This document shows positions 1 to 61,508 of a stretch of 64,000 nucleotides of DNA, piece after piece (within the stretch, counting starts at the first letter, position 1; every line of letters begins with the position of its first letter). Below the pieces are notes generated by a model. The model had not been told where the DNA came from. It worked only from the letters and a program-made list of their open reading frames with translations, and ran no database searches. The stretch spans positions 2,962,501 through 3,026,500 of the forward strand of contig JAJTWR010000266.1 in the NCBI GenBank assembly GCA_021613335.1. Reading direction: 5' to 3'. A program made the position numbers and the translations under genes. This DNA is from Whitmania pigra (taxonomy: Eukaryota; Annelida; Clitellata; Hirudinida; Haemopidae).

Positions 1-54
1 ATTACATTATAACAATAATATTATTATTAATATATCATTATTATTATCATTTTA

Positions 55-98
<44 letters not shown>

Positions 99-118
99 TA
101 TTATTATTATTATTATTA

Positions 119-153
<35 letters not shown>

Positions 154-161
154 TATTATTA

Positions 162-198
<37 letters not shown>

Positions 199-276
199 CT
201 GTTGTTGTTGTTGTTGTTGTTTTATTGTTATTATTATCATCATCATCATAATCATCATCATCATCATCAATAATAA
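1..276. repeat. (ATT)n microsatellite with TTG and ATC tracts
   Basis: An interrupted ATT array is followed by (TTG)7 near 200-222 and an ATC tract at about 233-268. Confidence 0.95.
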
Positions 277-2587
277 GTAATAATAAGTTAACTGGCCAAA
301 TTACCTTTGAAAGATAATTTTGCCAACGAACCAGTAAATTATTTGAAATTATTTTTAATCAGGTTCCGTTGGAAACGAATGAAGACATATTGAACGTTAT
401 TATCTTTAATGGGTCTGATTTAATTTTGGTGATAAAATTACATCGTAAGGGATAAACGATAATGGTGATAATGACGACGATGACGACGACGACGACGATG
501 ATCATGACCATATTTTTACTACATATACAGACATACACTCAGGACAAAAGTGTTTACTTTACAATAATTCGCATCAATTTGAGGATCAAATGGCGACTGA
601 GAAGAGCTTAAAATAATAAAAAAAAAACATAAAAAAAAACTATCATCACATCGTGATACACATCGTCGTCGTCGTCATCATCTTCAGACCACGCTGACTC
701 CATCTGGAGGCTCAATTCTGATCGTCTGCTTTGCAAGGCTAAAGATTTCCAAACGTCTTCTATCGAGTCCAACCTCATTGGCTCATTCCACTTCATCACA
801 TCGTTATCATCATCATCATCAACAACATTATCAACAGCATCGTCATCATCATCAATAGCATCAACAGCATCGACAGCACAGTCATCAACAGCTTTAACAG
901 CATCATCATCAACATCACCATCATCATCATCAATAGCAACATCAACAGCATCATCAACATCATCACCAGAATCATTATTCCAAAAACAACTCTTCCGTTC
1001 GATGATCTCAATTTGTGTTCGTAATTTTGTTTCATAAAAACAGAAGAAAAAAAAAGATTTATGGCGCTCCAATCATTTCGCTTTGTAATGATTGGGGACA
1101 TAATTGTGCAACAATTTGTATTTTAATAAATATGGTTATTACGATGTTGATGATGATGATGACGGTAATAATAATAATAATAATAATAATAACGATATTA
1201 ATTATTATAATAATGATAATTTTTATTCTTTGTTACGTTAGAAGCCTTGAAAAATGCAGTCCTTTGACAGCCTGAGAACAGAGCTCGTTGAATGGTTACT
1301 ACGAGAATGTAAGAATGAACGAATGAATGAGCGAATGAAGGAGTGAACGGGTGAGTGAATGAATGGATGAATTAATGAGCGATTGGATAAATGGATGAAT
1401 GAATGCATGAATGGATGGATGAATGAATGAATGAACTTGGTTATTTCAGAATGAGACTCGTTTAAATTAAGCACTTATACTCGTAATTAACAATAAATTA
1501 TGCACAGCTTCAACTTTCTGAAAGTTGGTTGGTTGGTATTTTCAACCTCTGTTATTAATATTCATGAAGGTAAAGTGTTAGCAGTGAAATGCCTAAATCC
1601 TACATTTGAGTGCTATTTTTAGTCTAGACGGTAACTGTGAGTCAACAAATTATTTGCGATAACGACAAGTAGATCTACATTGTCGATGAATCCAGTTCAA
1701 GAGAAAAAATAATGGATGAATGAATGAATGGATGAGCGAATGAATGAATTAAAGAATGAATGAATGAAAGGATAAATGAATGAATAAAGTGATGAATAAA
1801 TGAAGGAATGCATTTCTGGAGGTGCATTCCAGGTGGAAGAATGAATGGTGATTGCCAAAGATGATGCTATTCCAATAGTGATAACGCTGATAAAGATGAT
1901 GATGTTGCTGACAATATCAATGATGATGATGATGTCGATGATGATGATGATGACGTAAAACTCATATCTTACGCATTGTGAGGTTGTTCTCTTGGCATCT
2001 CCGGCGCATTCAAGGGCTCCAAACAACTGGTCACAATCAACTTGCAACAGCAGCAACAACGACAACCACCAACTCTATCACCACCGACAACAACAACAAT
2101 GACGGAGTACCAGTCGTTTTCAGGTGCGCTTTCCTTTCGATCATGTACCAACGACTTTCAAACATTTCTCCAAAACGATCGAAAGTGAAAGTTTGAACAT
2201 CTCGGAAAATAAATTTAATTTACGATTCAAACAAGTCCTAATCGAACCGTAAAATTTCATCCAGTAGTTGAGTTGTTTACTTGTACCTCAGTTGAGTGAC
2301 CAGCAAGAACCAATGCGCGTAATTCCTAACTTAGCAACCCCTTTTTAGCGCGAGAGCCCGCTAGAAACACGTGCTAGAGAGACACGTTGCGCTTATAGAA
2401 GGGCGCTACGATTTTCTACGAGTTTCACGCACATTCAAGGCACAGACGCGCGCGCACAAAACATCGTCTGTTGACTTAGTAACTTAGACCCGAATTAGAA
2501 GCCTTCCATGTGTCAATTAACTGGTTTATTTCATGCAATCGTCCGTTGAGAAAGATCTTTGATTGGTTGAATTGTCGTCATCAGTAA
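277..2587. other. Gene-poor left flank with imperfect ATC/GAT and GAAT repeats
   Basis: Imperfect GAC/GAT lies at 464-500, ATC/CAG at about 660-965, GAAT tetramers at about 1300-1440 and 1710-1805, and GAT at about 1860-1955. A minus-strand frame at 640-1072 mixes Asp-rich repeat with a non-repetitive segment (MRLDSIEDVWKSLAL) that I do not recognise; it may be chance. Bases 2300-2480 are noticeably richer in GC and CpG than the surroundings. No gene could be supported. Confidence 0.6.
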
Positions 2588-2918
<331 letters not shown>

Positions 2919-4083
2919 GTTAAAACCAGTAGGAGGAGAAATAGGATCATCGGGAGACGATAAGTGGAAAAAATGAAGTCATTCCTTTGAACTTTTCCAA
3001 TGGAAAGTTTCAGAGTTTTGCTTAAAAAATCTTGCTCGTCTTGAAAATAGAAAATCAAATTCTAGCCCTGAACGAGATTCGAACCCCAACGTTTGTTTCT
3101 CTGAACTTCCTGGTTCTCTTCTTTCATTTTCTGTCTTCACTAAATTCATTGTTTCAATCACTTCAATCACTTCAATCACTTGATTGTCAACATTTCTCAA
3201 AAATGACAACCTACTCGTTGTACGAAAGTTTTGCAATGTCCTTGATTGGTTGGCCTTTTGAAAGGATAATGTTTGCAACATGGTTGGGTTGGTCTAGACT
3301 TGAAACATTTCTCGCTTGTATTGATAACTACCTTGTCAGCTTCACATTTGTGTTGTTATTGCTAGTAATAATAATACTAATAATCATAATAATAGTAGTA
3401 GTAATCATAATAACTATTTTTTTTTATCAAAAGATAGTTTGGAAGTTGCTAATTGTTGAGAAAATTTGTTGGCAAAGTGTTTCTGTTGTTGATGATGTTG
3501 AAGAACTTGATGATGATGATTTTGTTGGCCTCCTAAATTTTCCATTCGACCTTAAATGCACCAAGATTCAGTCGATTTCATATGCATTTCATGGGTCATG
3601 AAAAGGAATTATTAAAGAACTGAAACCCAAACAAGACTCACTACATGCTTATTATCGTCATCACCGTCGCAGTAGTAGTCATCGTCGTCGTCGTCATCAT
3701 CATCATCATCATCGTCATCATCATCATCGTCATCATCATCATCATCGTCATCGTCATCGTCGTCGTCGTCATTTGTATGATAGGTAACGTTTGTATATCT
3801 CAGCCATAAACAACTCAAGAAGTAGTGATGTCTTAAATGTATTATGACTTAAGCTTTCAGTCCATATTAATTATGATTATATTTCTTTTATATTTACTGT
3901 TTTTCTGTTTTCATAATTACGATTTTATTATTTCTTTATTTATCTGCCGAAAAAGCTTCGTTGGAGAGTCTGAACTAAGTTACGAATTAAGTGGTACTAC
4001 TGCAGGTGTTTTTAGACCTCACCTGTAGTGGATCGACGAGTTTTAAAAAATGTGATGGTGATGATGAAGATGTTGATGATGAA

Positions 4084-4115
<32 letters not shown>

Positions 4116-4538
4116 GGAGGAGGAGGAGGAGGAGGATATTCTTACGAGTGAATTGCCTTCAATGAAATGGATCAAAATTGCCTATTTATTTATTTGATTA
4201 AAGTACGTTGCATAACTTAGATAATTTGGATTGATCAGAATTTCTTCAACGACCTCAACAGTTGTCATCCTGATTTGCTCAATCACAGACAATTCCCGCC
4301 AATTGTTTCCAGAGGTTTGTTGCTGTTGTTTTTATTGTTTTTATTATTTTTATTATTTTTATTATTAATTGCCAAATCAAATTCAACTCAATCAAATGAA
4401 CATTTTTTTGCGTAAAAAAACATAAAAAAAACAAATAGTACGTGGAAAAGGCAACGAAACAGTTTCTGTTCTTTGAAATCAACGACACGTGTCTTCGTTA
4501 ATCAAATCTTCGCGCACCTGTTTAATATAAATTACGCT
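2919..4538. other. Non-coding stretch with GAT/GAC and GAG repeats
   Basis: Contains (ATC/GTC)n at about 3672-3772 and (GAT)n running into (GAG)n at about 4050-4136. The frame at 3032-3601 is open but has no recognisable domain and runs through simple sequence. I see no supported gene. Confidence 0.6.
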
Positions 4539-4554
4539 TTTATTTTGTTTTATT
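4539..4554 (-). terminator. Candidate poly(A) signals of the DLIC gene
   Basis: Two AATAAA hexamers on the minus strand (4539-4544 and 4549-4554) lie about 235 bp after the DLIC stop codon. Confidence 0.45.
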
Positions 4555-4787
4555 CATTACAAGTCAGTCAGAAATATTACTATCTTTTACGAACAAGTAC
4601 ATTCATTCTCTGATTAGGAAAAAATCTTTCACTAGATCAATAATAAAATATTCAATATTGTGCTGAATTATTGTTCACGACTCATCTCCAAATACAAGCA
4701 CACCACTCGCTTGGAAATTAGAAAAAAAACATTTCTCGAGACTAACTTTCTTAAAGATGGAAAACTTCTTCAAACGTGAAAAGTTCC

Positions 4788-13817
<9,030 letters not shown>

Positions 13818-14529
13818 GAAGAGAATTCATGCTGGGATCGAATTGGCCTATCTTTGCGTGGACGTTTAAGAGATTTATTGATTAATTTGTTGTTGTTTTT
13901 TTTTTTTTGAGGGAAAAATTAAAAATTAAAAATATAAAAAACAAAAAGAGAACAAGAATCCTTTTTAAATTCGGGAGGGATATTTAATTTCGATTGAGCA
14001 AACACCGATGATGATGATGATGGTGATGATGATGATGATCCTACGAAACGCATTTAAGCTTCTGAACAAATTTCAATCATTTCTGGATTTCCAGGGTCTC
14101 TAGGAAATCTGGCAGGAAAACACAAAAGGGGTCGACAAACAATGGCGTGTGTCTCAATTAGCGAAGAGTTACCGGACGGCTTAGTAATGATTTTCTCGAG
14201 ATTATAAAGGGTTTTATCGAATTATTTTAGAGGCAAATAAGAGTGTAATTTAATTATTTGAAATTATTAGCATTTACTAACTATTAATAATTTTAAGGCA
14301 CATTTGGCCAAGTTTAACCTGATGATTTCAGCTTAACAAACATTCATTCTTGAATTACATTCAAGCAATCATTTGTGAATTTCTTTCGCACAAAAAGTGA
14401 CAATTTTCAATGTTTATAGAGATTATTTAACAAAATAAACGGCCGAAAATAAAGATACCTGTTGATAAAACTGAATATAATAATTCAACATAATTTAACA
14501 AATGTTATTATTTATTAGGTGATTATATA

Positions 14530-14606
14530 TTAAACATTGTAGTAATGCATATTAAATAGTACAGCAATGCATATTAAACAGTACAGCAATGCATATTAAA
14601 CAGTAT
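14530..14606. repeat. 22-bp tandem repeat
   Basis: About three and a half copies of a unit containing CAGCAATGCATATTAAA. Confidence 0.88.
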
Positions 14607-14998
14607 ATTAAAACATATTAATATCTAACTTTGTTTTAATTTCTAATGTGTCAATAAATCACTAACCACATGCTCGCTTTGACGTGGTCTGCCATGTTGA
14701 CAGGATTTCACGCACCAATGAGCAAGCAACTGACAACCTAAAGTCAAAGAAATCGTCCCTTTTAAGCTCCAAATAATTTATCCGACTTTCCGACAATTGA
14801 AATTTGAAAGAATTTTTTATCGGGAATTTGAAAAATAATTTTTAAAAACACAAAGACGCTCAACGAAGTGTTCAATTCTCAAAGGATTGTTTGTTGTTGT
14901 TGTTGTTGTTGTTGGCTGCTGTTGTCGTACAACTCGTACGTTGAATAATTACCTTTCAATAATGTCAATAATGTGAGAGCTGCAACAGTTATAGATTA

Positions 14999-14999
<1 letters not shown>

Positions 15000-15071
<72 letters not shown>

Positions 15072-15087
15072 GTTGTTGTTGTTGTAA

Positions 15088-15120
<33 letters not shown>
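15000..15120. repeat. (ATT)n with a TTG core
   Basis: Two ATT arrays flank a short TTG run. Confidence 0.95.
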
Positions 15121-15121
<1 letters not shown>

Positions 15122-15646
15122 GCAAATATTAATTGTAGCATGATCTTCTATTTAAGTATATGTAATAATTCTTTCAAAAGTAATGTTTTTAGAAGTTATT
15201 TACAAAGTATTCTTTGTTGGATGATATTATTTGGTAAAATTTTCAAATTCAAGCAGTTGTTTCTGCTGTTGTTGTTGTTGTTGGTCTTTGTTGCAAATGA
15301 ATGTTTGTCGGTGTGTTTAACTGGTTATGCAATTACATTGCGTACAGAATAAGAATGTAGATTTAGATTTAATAACCGCAAATTGCGTAATTATGTACAA
15401 ATTAAGGTGTAATATTGATTATTGATTTGTATTATCGTAATTATAATTAATATCATTGAAATGTTTTTATAATTGAAAGGCAATTGATTGACATCATCAT
15501 CGTGATTGACATCATCCTCATCATCATCGTCGTCAACGTCATCATCACTACATGTCAGGTGTCTTCCTTTAATGGACTTTCGAGTAGTTAACATACTATC
15601 TTCATTGTTATTCAACGATTCATTCAATTTGCATATTCATTAATGG

Positions 15647-15650
15647 AGTT

Positions 15651-15706
<56 letters not shown>
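15647..15706. repeat. (AAT)n microsatellite
   Basis: About 19 AAT units in the DLIC-ESRP intergenic region. Confidence 0.95.
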
Positions 15707-16251
15707 TTACTGATCATTAAAAATGGTAGTTGTAACTTGTCAAATCTAACCAATTTCCAAAAAAGCTGGGCGCTACATAAATTTGGAATGGACTAGTATA
15801 ATATTATGACGTCGTCATATAAGACAGAATATATTCATGTATTTAACTATTTAATAATATAATAAATTTTAGTATTGAACCAATCAAAATAAAACACCAT
15901 TGCCAAATATCTATCATTCACATTTGTTTGGACAAGATGACGTCCAAAATTAAACCAGCTGTTTGCAGAGAGTATCTCATTTGAATAATTAATTAATTAA
16001 TTACTTGCAAAACAAATATTTAATTGTAAAACGAAATCGTGTCTTCGTCTGACTGGCCAAGCAAAAGATTTCACCTGTCGTTGACTCCACCCCTCGACTC
16101 AGACATACTGTTGCCATTGGCGGAACAGGAAAACGAATACTTAATTAGGCGTCATTTAAAAACCAGATTCAGCTGATGCAGGTGATGAGAGATTAGAATT
16201 GTTACGAATTGGAGACGATGATGGACAGGTGAAGCAAGAAACGTGTTCAAC

Positions 16252-25137
<8,886 letters not shown>

Positions 25138-25149
25138 TGGACGCTTTGA

Positions 25150-25410
25150 GGATTTCAAGTACTAGATGAGGATGAGGAGCAGGATGAAGATGTTGATGAT
25201 GGTGGGAATAATAATGATGATGATGAAGATGAATTAGCCTTTGACGGTGGTTGTGCATTTATAACAATAATGATGATGATGATGTTGATGAAAATGAAGA
25301 TGATGTTGTTGTTGATGTTGATGATGAAGTTGTTTTATTTGATTTCATGATGATGATTCTGATGATGATTATGATAACGATGACGAAGACGAGAATGAAG
25401 GAATCCCAAG
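25150..25410. repeat. Imperfect GAT repeat in the ESRP 3' UTR
   Basis: Starts just after the stop codon. Triplets of GAT, GAA and GTT are mixed. Confidence 0.8.
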
Positions 25411-26681
25411 ACTTCAGACTTTCAAAAGTCATTTTCGACGCCTTTTCATGGACTTCAAACTAGTCTGAAAGTTTTAATCAGCTTCTATTTTCGCGACAAT
25501 TCAATTTATTCACTTCAATTTGTACATTCTGCTTGTTATTTAAAGTATATTTGCAATATTTATGAACATTTATTTGTCGAAGTTTTCTCGTTTTTCGTTG
25601 CGTTCACGCAGTGCCTTATCCGAACGTCCATTTTTGGGTGTTTTTTTTAACTTTTCATATTTTCACGGACGTGTTTTGAATTATTTAAAGCCGTGTATGA
25701 GATGAGGGAAGCGTGAAATTCGTTCAAATGATAACCGACTGAAATGCCAGTCGAAATGCGATTGAAGCGATTGTAGACGTGCTGATTGAAATGCTGATTG
25801 AACTGTTATTTGATATGCCGATTGAATTGTCGATTGACGTTCAGATTGATTTTTTGACTGAGTTCGAGATTGAAACGACGAACAGTGGTGTACAATGCGT
25901 TCAGCTTGTAATATAGTCCATCCAATGCCTTATTTCTCCAATAAACAAACCCTTCAATTAGGCTAAAAGCTCTAGTCTAGCGAAGTACCTTTTTTTAGGA
26001 TATCCACGGAAACCGTCCAACTTTCAACTGCTGATGAAGGGATTATTAGCAGTCCCTGTGAAGGAAATAAATTGTTACTTTCCGCTTTTCCATGCAAATT
26101 TTGCGCCCAAGACGTGCCGAAGCACGCATGCATTTGATGGAAAGTTTCGAATAAAAAGCCCAACCCTGATTAACCGAGACTTTCTCCTACGTCCGCCGTT
26201 CTAAGCTTGTCGTCTGGTCGATGTGGTTTCGAGATACATTAGTTTACAATTGTTACAACGAATTGTAGTAACATACAATTGTAGTTGCCATCGAGATACA
26301 AAGTGTCAACGAGATGCAACGGCATAAAGATTAATTTGTTTTTGAAAATTATTGTTGTTCGTGAAATATGTCGAATAATTGCGCCCGGATAATGAAAGTG
26401 TAAATGATTAATTCCAACAATTTGTAAATGAGTAAGATGAACAGTTTGGCAATAAATAGTTTTCAAAAAGGATCCTAATATTAATTAGGGTTGAATTTGT
26501 CGGTTAATATTTTACCAAAATGCAAGTAAACTTAAGAAATAATTAATAATTAATTAGCAATTAACCAACTGCTAATTAAGAAATAAATAATCAATACAGA
26601 ACAAGTAAAGAACGATTAAATAAATCTAAGCATCAGCGACGTTATCGAAAAGCAGTCAACCATGACCTCAACCCAGGTGTG
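25411..26681. other. ESRP 3' UTR and intergenic region before the arrestin gene
   Basis: Holds a run of short GATTGAA(A/C)TG-like repeats at about 25735-25875 and candidate poly(A) hexamers. The promoter of the arrestin gene is presumably in the right part, but I see no clear element. Confidence 0.5.
25940..25945 (+). terminator. Candidate poly(A) signal of ESRP
   Basis: This AATAAA lies about 800 bp after the ESRP stop. Another AATAAA lies at about 26149 within a non-repetitive block. The 3' UTR between contains a long imperfect GAT repeat. Confidence 0.4.
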
Positions 26682-57571
<30,890 letters not shown>

Positions 57572-57706
57572 CCCTTAACCACTTAACTACTTCTCCTGAA
57601 CATTCGCATCTGATCGTCCGATGTCTGTAACCATTCACTTAACTCAAAGTGTCCGGTGGGTAGAATCGAAGAGTTGGCTTTGTCATCGATCTTCAAGATG
57701 TTCCAC

Positions 57707-57712
57707 AATAAA
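57707..57712 (+). terminator. Candidate poly(A) signal of the arrestin gene
   Basis: AATAAA is found 136 bp after the TAA of the last arrestin exon. Confidence 0.55.
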
Positions 57713-57862
57713 ATGGTTATAACACTACAACGACACTAACTTGATATTACGGTGCGTTGTTATTACAACTACAATTATTAATATATTATTTTTATTATTG
57801 TTATTAATATTATTATTATAAATCAGAGAATTAGCTTTTGCAAGACTTTTTTGTTTTGTAAT

Positions 57863-57868
57863 TTTATT
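57863..57868 (-). terminator. Candidate poly(A) signal of the DLG5 gene
   Basis: A minus-strand AATAAA about 415 bp past the DLG5 stop. It faces the arrestin signal 150 bp away, so the two transcripts converge tail to tail. Confidence 0.45.
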
Positions 57869-58281
57869 CCAAGAAATTCCTTTAAAACAGTCGTTGAGTT
57901 TAGAAAGAATGAAACCTCATTAAAGTCTTATCGTCGTCACCACTCAAAAAAATAAAAAAATAAAAAATAAAAAATAAAAATAAATAAAAACATCTTAAAA
58001 CTCAGCACGGAGGAATCTCATGTTTGATTTCAAGCAACAACATTCTCAAGCAACTTTCAACAACAACAACAACAAATGATTGTTTACATCTGAAAATAAC
58101 AACGTAATGACAACAACAACAACAACAATGAATAATAATCTCAGGCACTGATCGGAAAAGAAAGATTGTCGAAGGCACTCGAACAGGGATAGGAAAACCT
58201 AACAAGCTCAGAATCCAAAGTAAACGATGGCGATGGGTGGAGTTTGAAAGCAAAATAATCCCTTTCCAGTGGGAAGAAAAC

Positions 58282-58638
58282 TCAGAGAACACCTGAGTTC
58301 GAGCAGGTCAACCAGACGGGTTTCGCTTGTTCCCGCTCTACGACCTCGGCAATGGTCGAACACATCGTCTGCAAACTACCTCCGGGTATAATCTCTGAGA
58401 AATAAAGTCGGGGAAATGAATTGCGAATATAAAAATTGCAAAATAAAATCTTGTAATTACAATCAAAATATTTTAATGAATTTAATTATTCTCTTTATTA
58501 TTCAGTTATTTGACTAATAGCAGTTACGGTAAATGATGTACTTGCTGCAGTCTATAACCGAGATATAATTAGTTATTATTATTGCTGTTAATATTATGGT
58601 TAGTACTGTTGTTGTTAATATTATGGTTAGTACTGTTG

Positions 58639-58694
<56 letters not shown>

Positions 58695-58937
58695 GTTACC
58701 ATTACTCTTGCTGCTATTATAATTAATGACTATGTTGTCGTTAATATTATCGTCACTGCCACTGGACCGCGAATGTGATATTGGCAATATAATGCAAACC
58801 CAAAACCAACCGGTGATAAGATGTTTGAACCTTCTCTCCATGGCAACGCTCGACTCGTACATTTCCCTTGCTTGTTTCGTTGTGATTCGCTCCAGGAGAT
58901 AGTGGGAGTCTTTAGCCTCTCTAACAGATGACAAAAT

Positions 58938-59002
<65 letters not shown>

Positions 59003-61473
59003 TGATGATGATAATAATAATAATAACTATAACCATAACAAATATTATAGATATAATAATAATGGCATCATACTACTAAATAGAAGTTTCTGGTTATAAC
59101 AAAAGGGACCTCATTACAACTAATTGACATAAAAAGCTGACACTGCCACTTTATAAACGGACATTGTCTTCTTGTCATTAAAAAATGTCAGATTCGACAA
59201 AAGTGACGAGGACTACATGCCATTCAAACAATAAAGTCAGACCAGATTAAAAATTAATTGTCATTATAATATTTAAATGACTCAGCTAAGTCTTTTTCTT
59301 AACGCAAAAGATAATTAAAGGCAAACTTGATTTGCTTGCAAGACTTGAATTTGACGAGAACCACAATCAGGTGGATCTTGTGGAGAAGAAACTTCGGGAC
59401 CAACTCAACCGGAAAGTTCATGAGGCTGTGATGGTGCTGTTGAAGATCAAATGTTGTTAATATTATTATCATTATTATTATTATTATCATTATTATTATT
59501 ATTATTATCAACATTAATTATCAAGACTAATATTATTACTGATATTATATTAATAAATTAACCCATTCATTGAAGATGATTTATCTCACATATAATTGTT
59601 TATATCTATTCAAGGTTAGATTATTCAATTTCACATTAACATGAAAAAGAAACAAACAGAATTAAATTGTGTCTCGAATTTGACGAGATGGATTGAAAAT
59701 AAAAGGTCGACTTTCAATGGGCTGAGAATGAAATTACTTTTGGGATAAAACAAATTCAACAAAACAAATTCTCCTCATTTGTCTGGCTGTCTGAGAAATT
59801 CTATATGAATAGAAGGAATTCAAAAGTGCCTTAAAGTCAGATGATGATGATGATGACGACGACGACGACGATGATGATGATGATGATGATGATGATGACA
59901 GTGATAATGATAAGTGATAATTTCCCACTTCCGCCCGAACGTCTGTGCTCCCGAGCTGAAGTACGGTGTGAATGAGGACAAATAAAAATTCATTCATTAA
60001 ACTTTTTATTTGGATTTCCCTGCCTTACTGAGAATTGTCAAGAGTAAGCTCCTCAAGGATGTATCACGTCACAAACGATGAAACAAAAAAATGTTAACAA
60101 CAGATGGCTGAAATAGTTAACTAATAGCCAATAGTTATTATTCCCAAGACACAATCATTATAAAAAAATCGTAATTAAACAAAATTATTATTACTATTAT
60201 TAATATTCCTCAGGCGCAATTGTTAGCAACAATAACAACTAAACGTATCCTCACAGTAGCCATGGAGGTCCTGAGCAGGTTGATCGGGATGGAAGCGATG
60301 CCCCCGGTTTCGGTGGCGTAGGTGATCGAACCAACGTCAGTCTTTCTCCTCCCAAATTCTGTCAGTCATTCAACAACGACGTTTACAACAAGATATTGAC
60401 AGATGGTCCACATTCGACGGAGTTTACAATAAGTATTTTTCATAATTTTTAGAACAGTTATATCATTTTCCACAAGGACTTAAGCTTCAACAATGACCTT
60501 CTGCTTCTGTTTACACTTAACCACTGTGCTATTGAACATTAGTAATTTGGTCGAATCAAATTTCAAAATCAAATGTGCCTGTGTTTTGAGTACAACTGAC
60601 ACAAAATAGAAGAGATTTACCAGGAATAAATCTGTAAAACTTGTACGGAAAGTCTTTCGACAGTTTGGCGATGATTTGGTTGGCAAAGGTTCCAACGATC
60701 AACACCGGCCGAGACAGGTAGGCTGGAATGTGAAAATTTGTATTTCAGTCCATAATTTACAGAACTTCACATAATATTATAATATATTATGTTTTACAAT
60801 GGTCATTAGTTATTATTAAAAAAATGATATAAATGAACTCATTAATTTCTCTGTAAACACTCAAACTTTTTTAACAACTTACATTCCATTTTCTCAACCC
60901 TCTCATAAAGTCCATAAAACTCGTCTGAAACAACAAGAAGACCAACTGTGAGACACTTAAGGATAAGTGGATACTTAAGGCCTGCCACTTATTTATAATT
61001 ATTAGCTCTCTTTCATTGTACTGTGACAATAATTTAGCCATAATTTAATTTCATAATGTTCATAATTTCAACATCACGAATGCAATCCATGCTGTATTCC
61101 TCAACTTGGACAATGGAACTATTTTAACAAATATTAACGCAATTTTAAAACGCACCATCGGAAATGCTGGCTGGGATTTCCGTATCGACAGTTGAAACCT
61201 CGGAGTTGTGATCGTCTTCTCTGGGATGCGTAGTCTGGTGTTTGCGTCGTTTGAAGAAACTGCGCCGAATCGATCCACCGGAATTTCCAGTGCTCGGTGC
61301 GACCCTCCAGTCGAGGAAATATCCACCATTACCCCCCTCAGCTGGCCTGTTTGGGAATGGATTTTAGTTTTTGTGAACCCATAAAAGTGAACAAGAATTT
61401 TATTGGACGTTAGAATTTTGAGTTTCTTGTAAAACTGTAATAATAACAATTAGTAATAATAATAATAAACTGC

Positions 61474-61508
<35 letters not shown>

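Larger units (their letters stand above)
13818..16251. other. Divergent intergenic region between DLIC and ESRP
   Basis: About 2.4 kb between two head-to-head genes, the likely place for both promoters. It holds GAT (14004-14038), a 22-bp tandem repeat, an ATT/TTG block, a GAT/GTC block and an AAT block. A GGGCGCTACATAAATTTGG stretch lies at about 15768-15786. No gene seen. Confidence 0.6.
57572..58281. other. Convergent 3' ends of the arrestin and DLG5 genes
   Basis: About 710 bp between the two stop codons, holding both candidate poly(A) signals, an AAAAT run near 57950-57990 and CAA repeats on the DLG5 side. Confidence 0.6.

Noticed and set aside
3060..3110. tRNA T-loop-like sequence GAGATTCGAACCCC
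   Set aside because: The T stem does not pair and no acceptor, D or anticodon arms can be built around it. The similar GAGATTCAAACCC near 43046 fails for the same reason.
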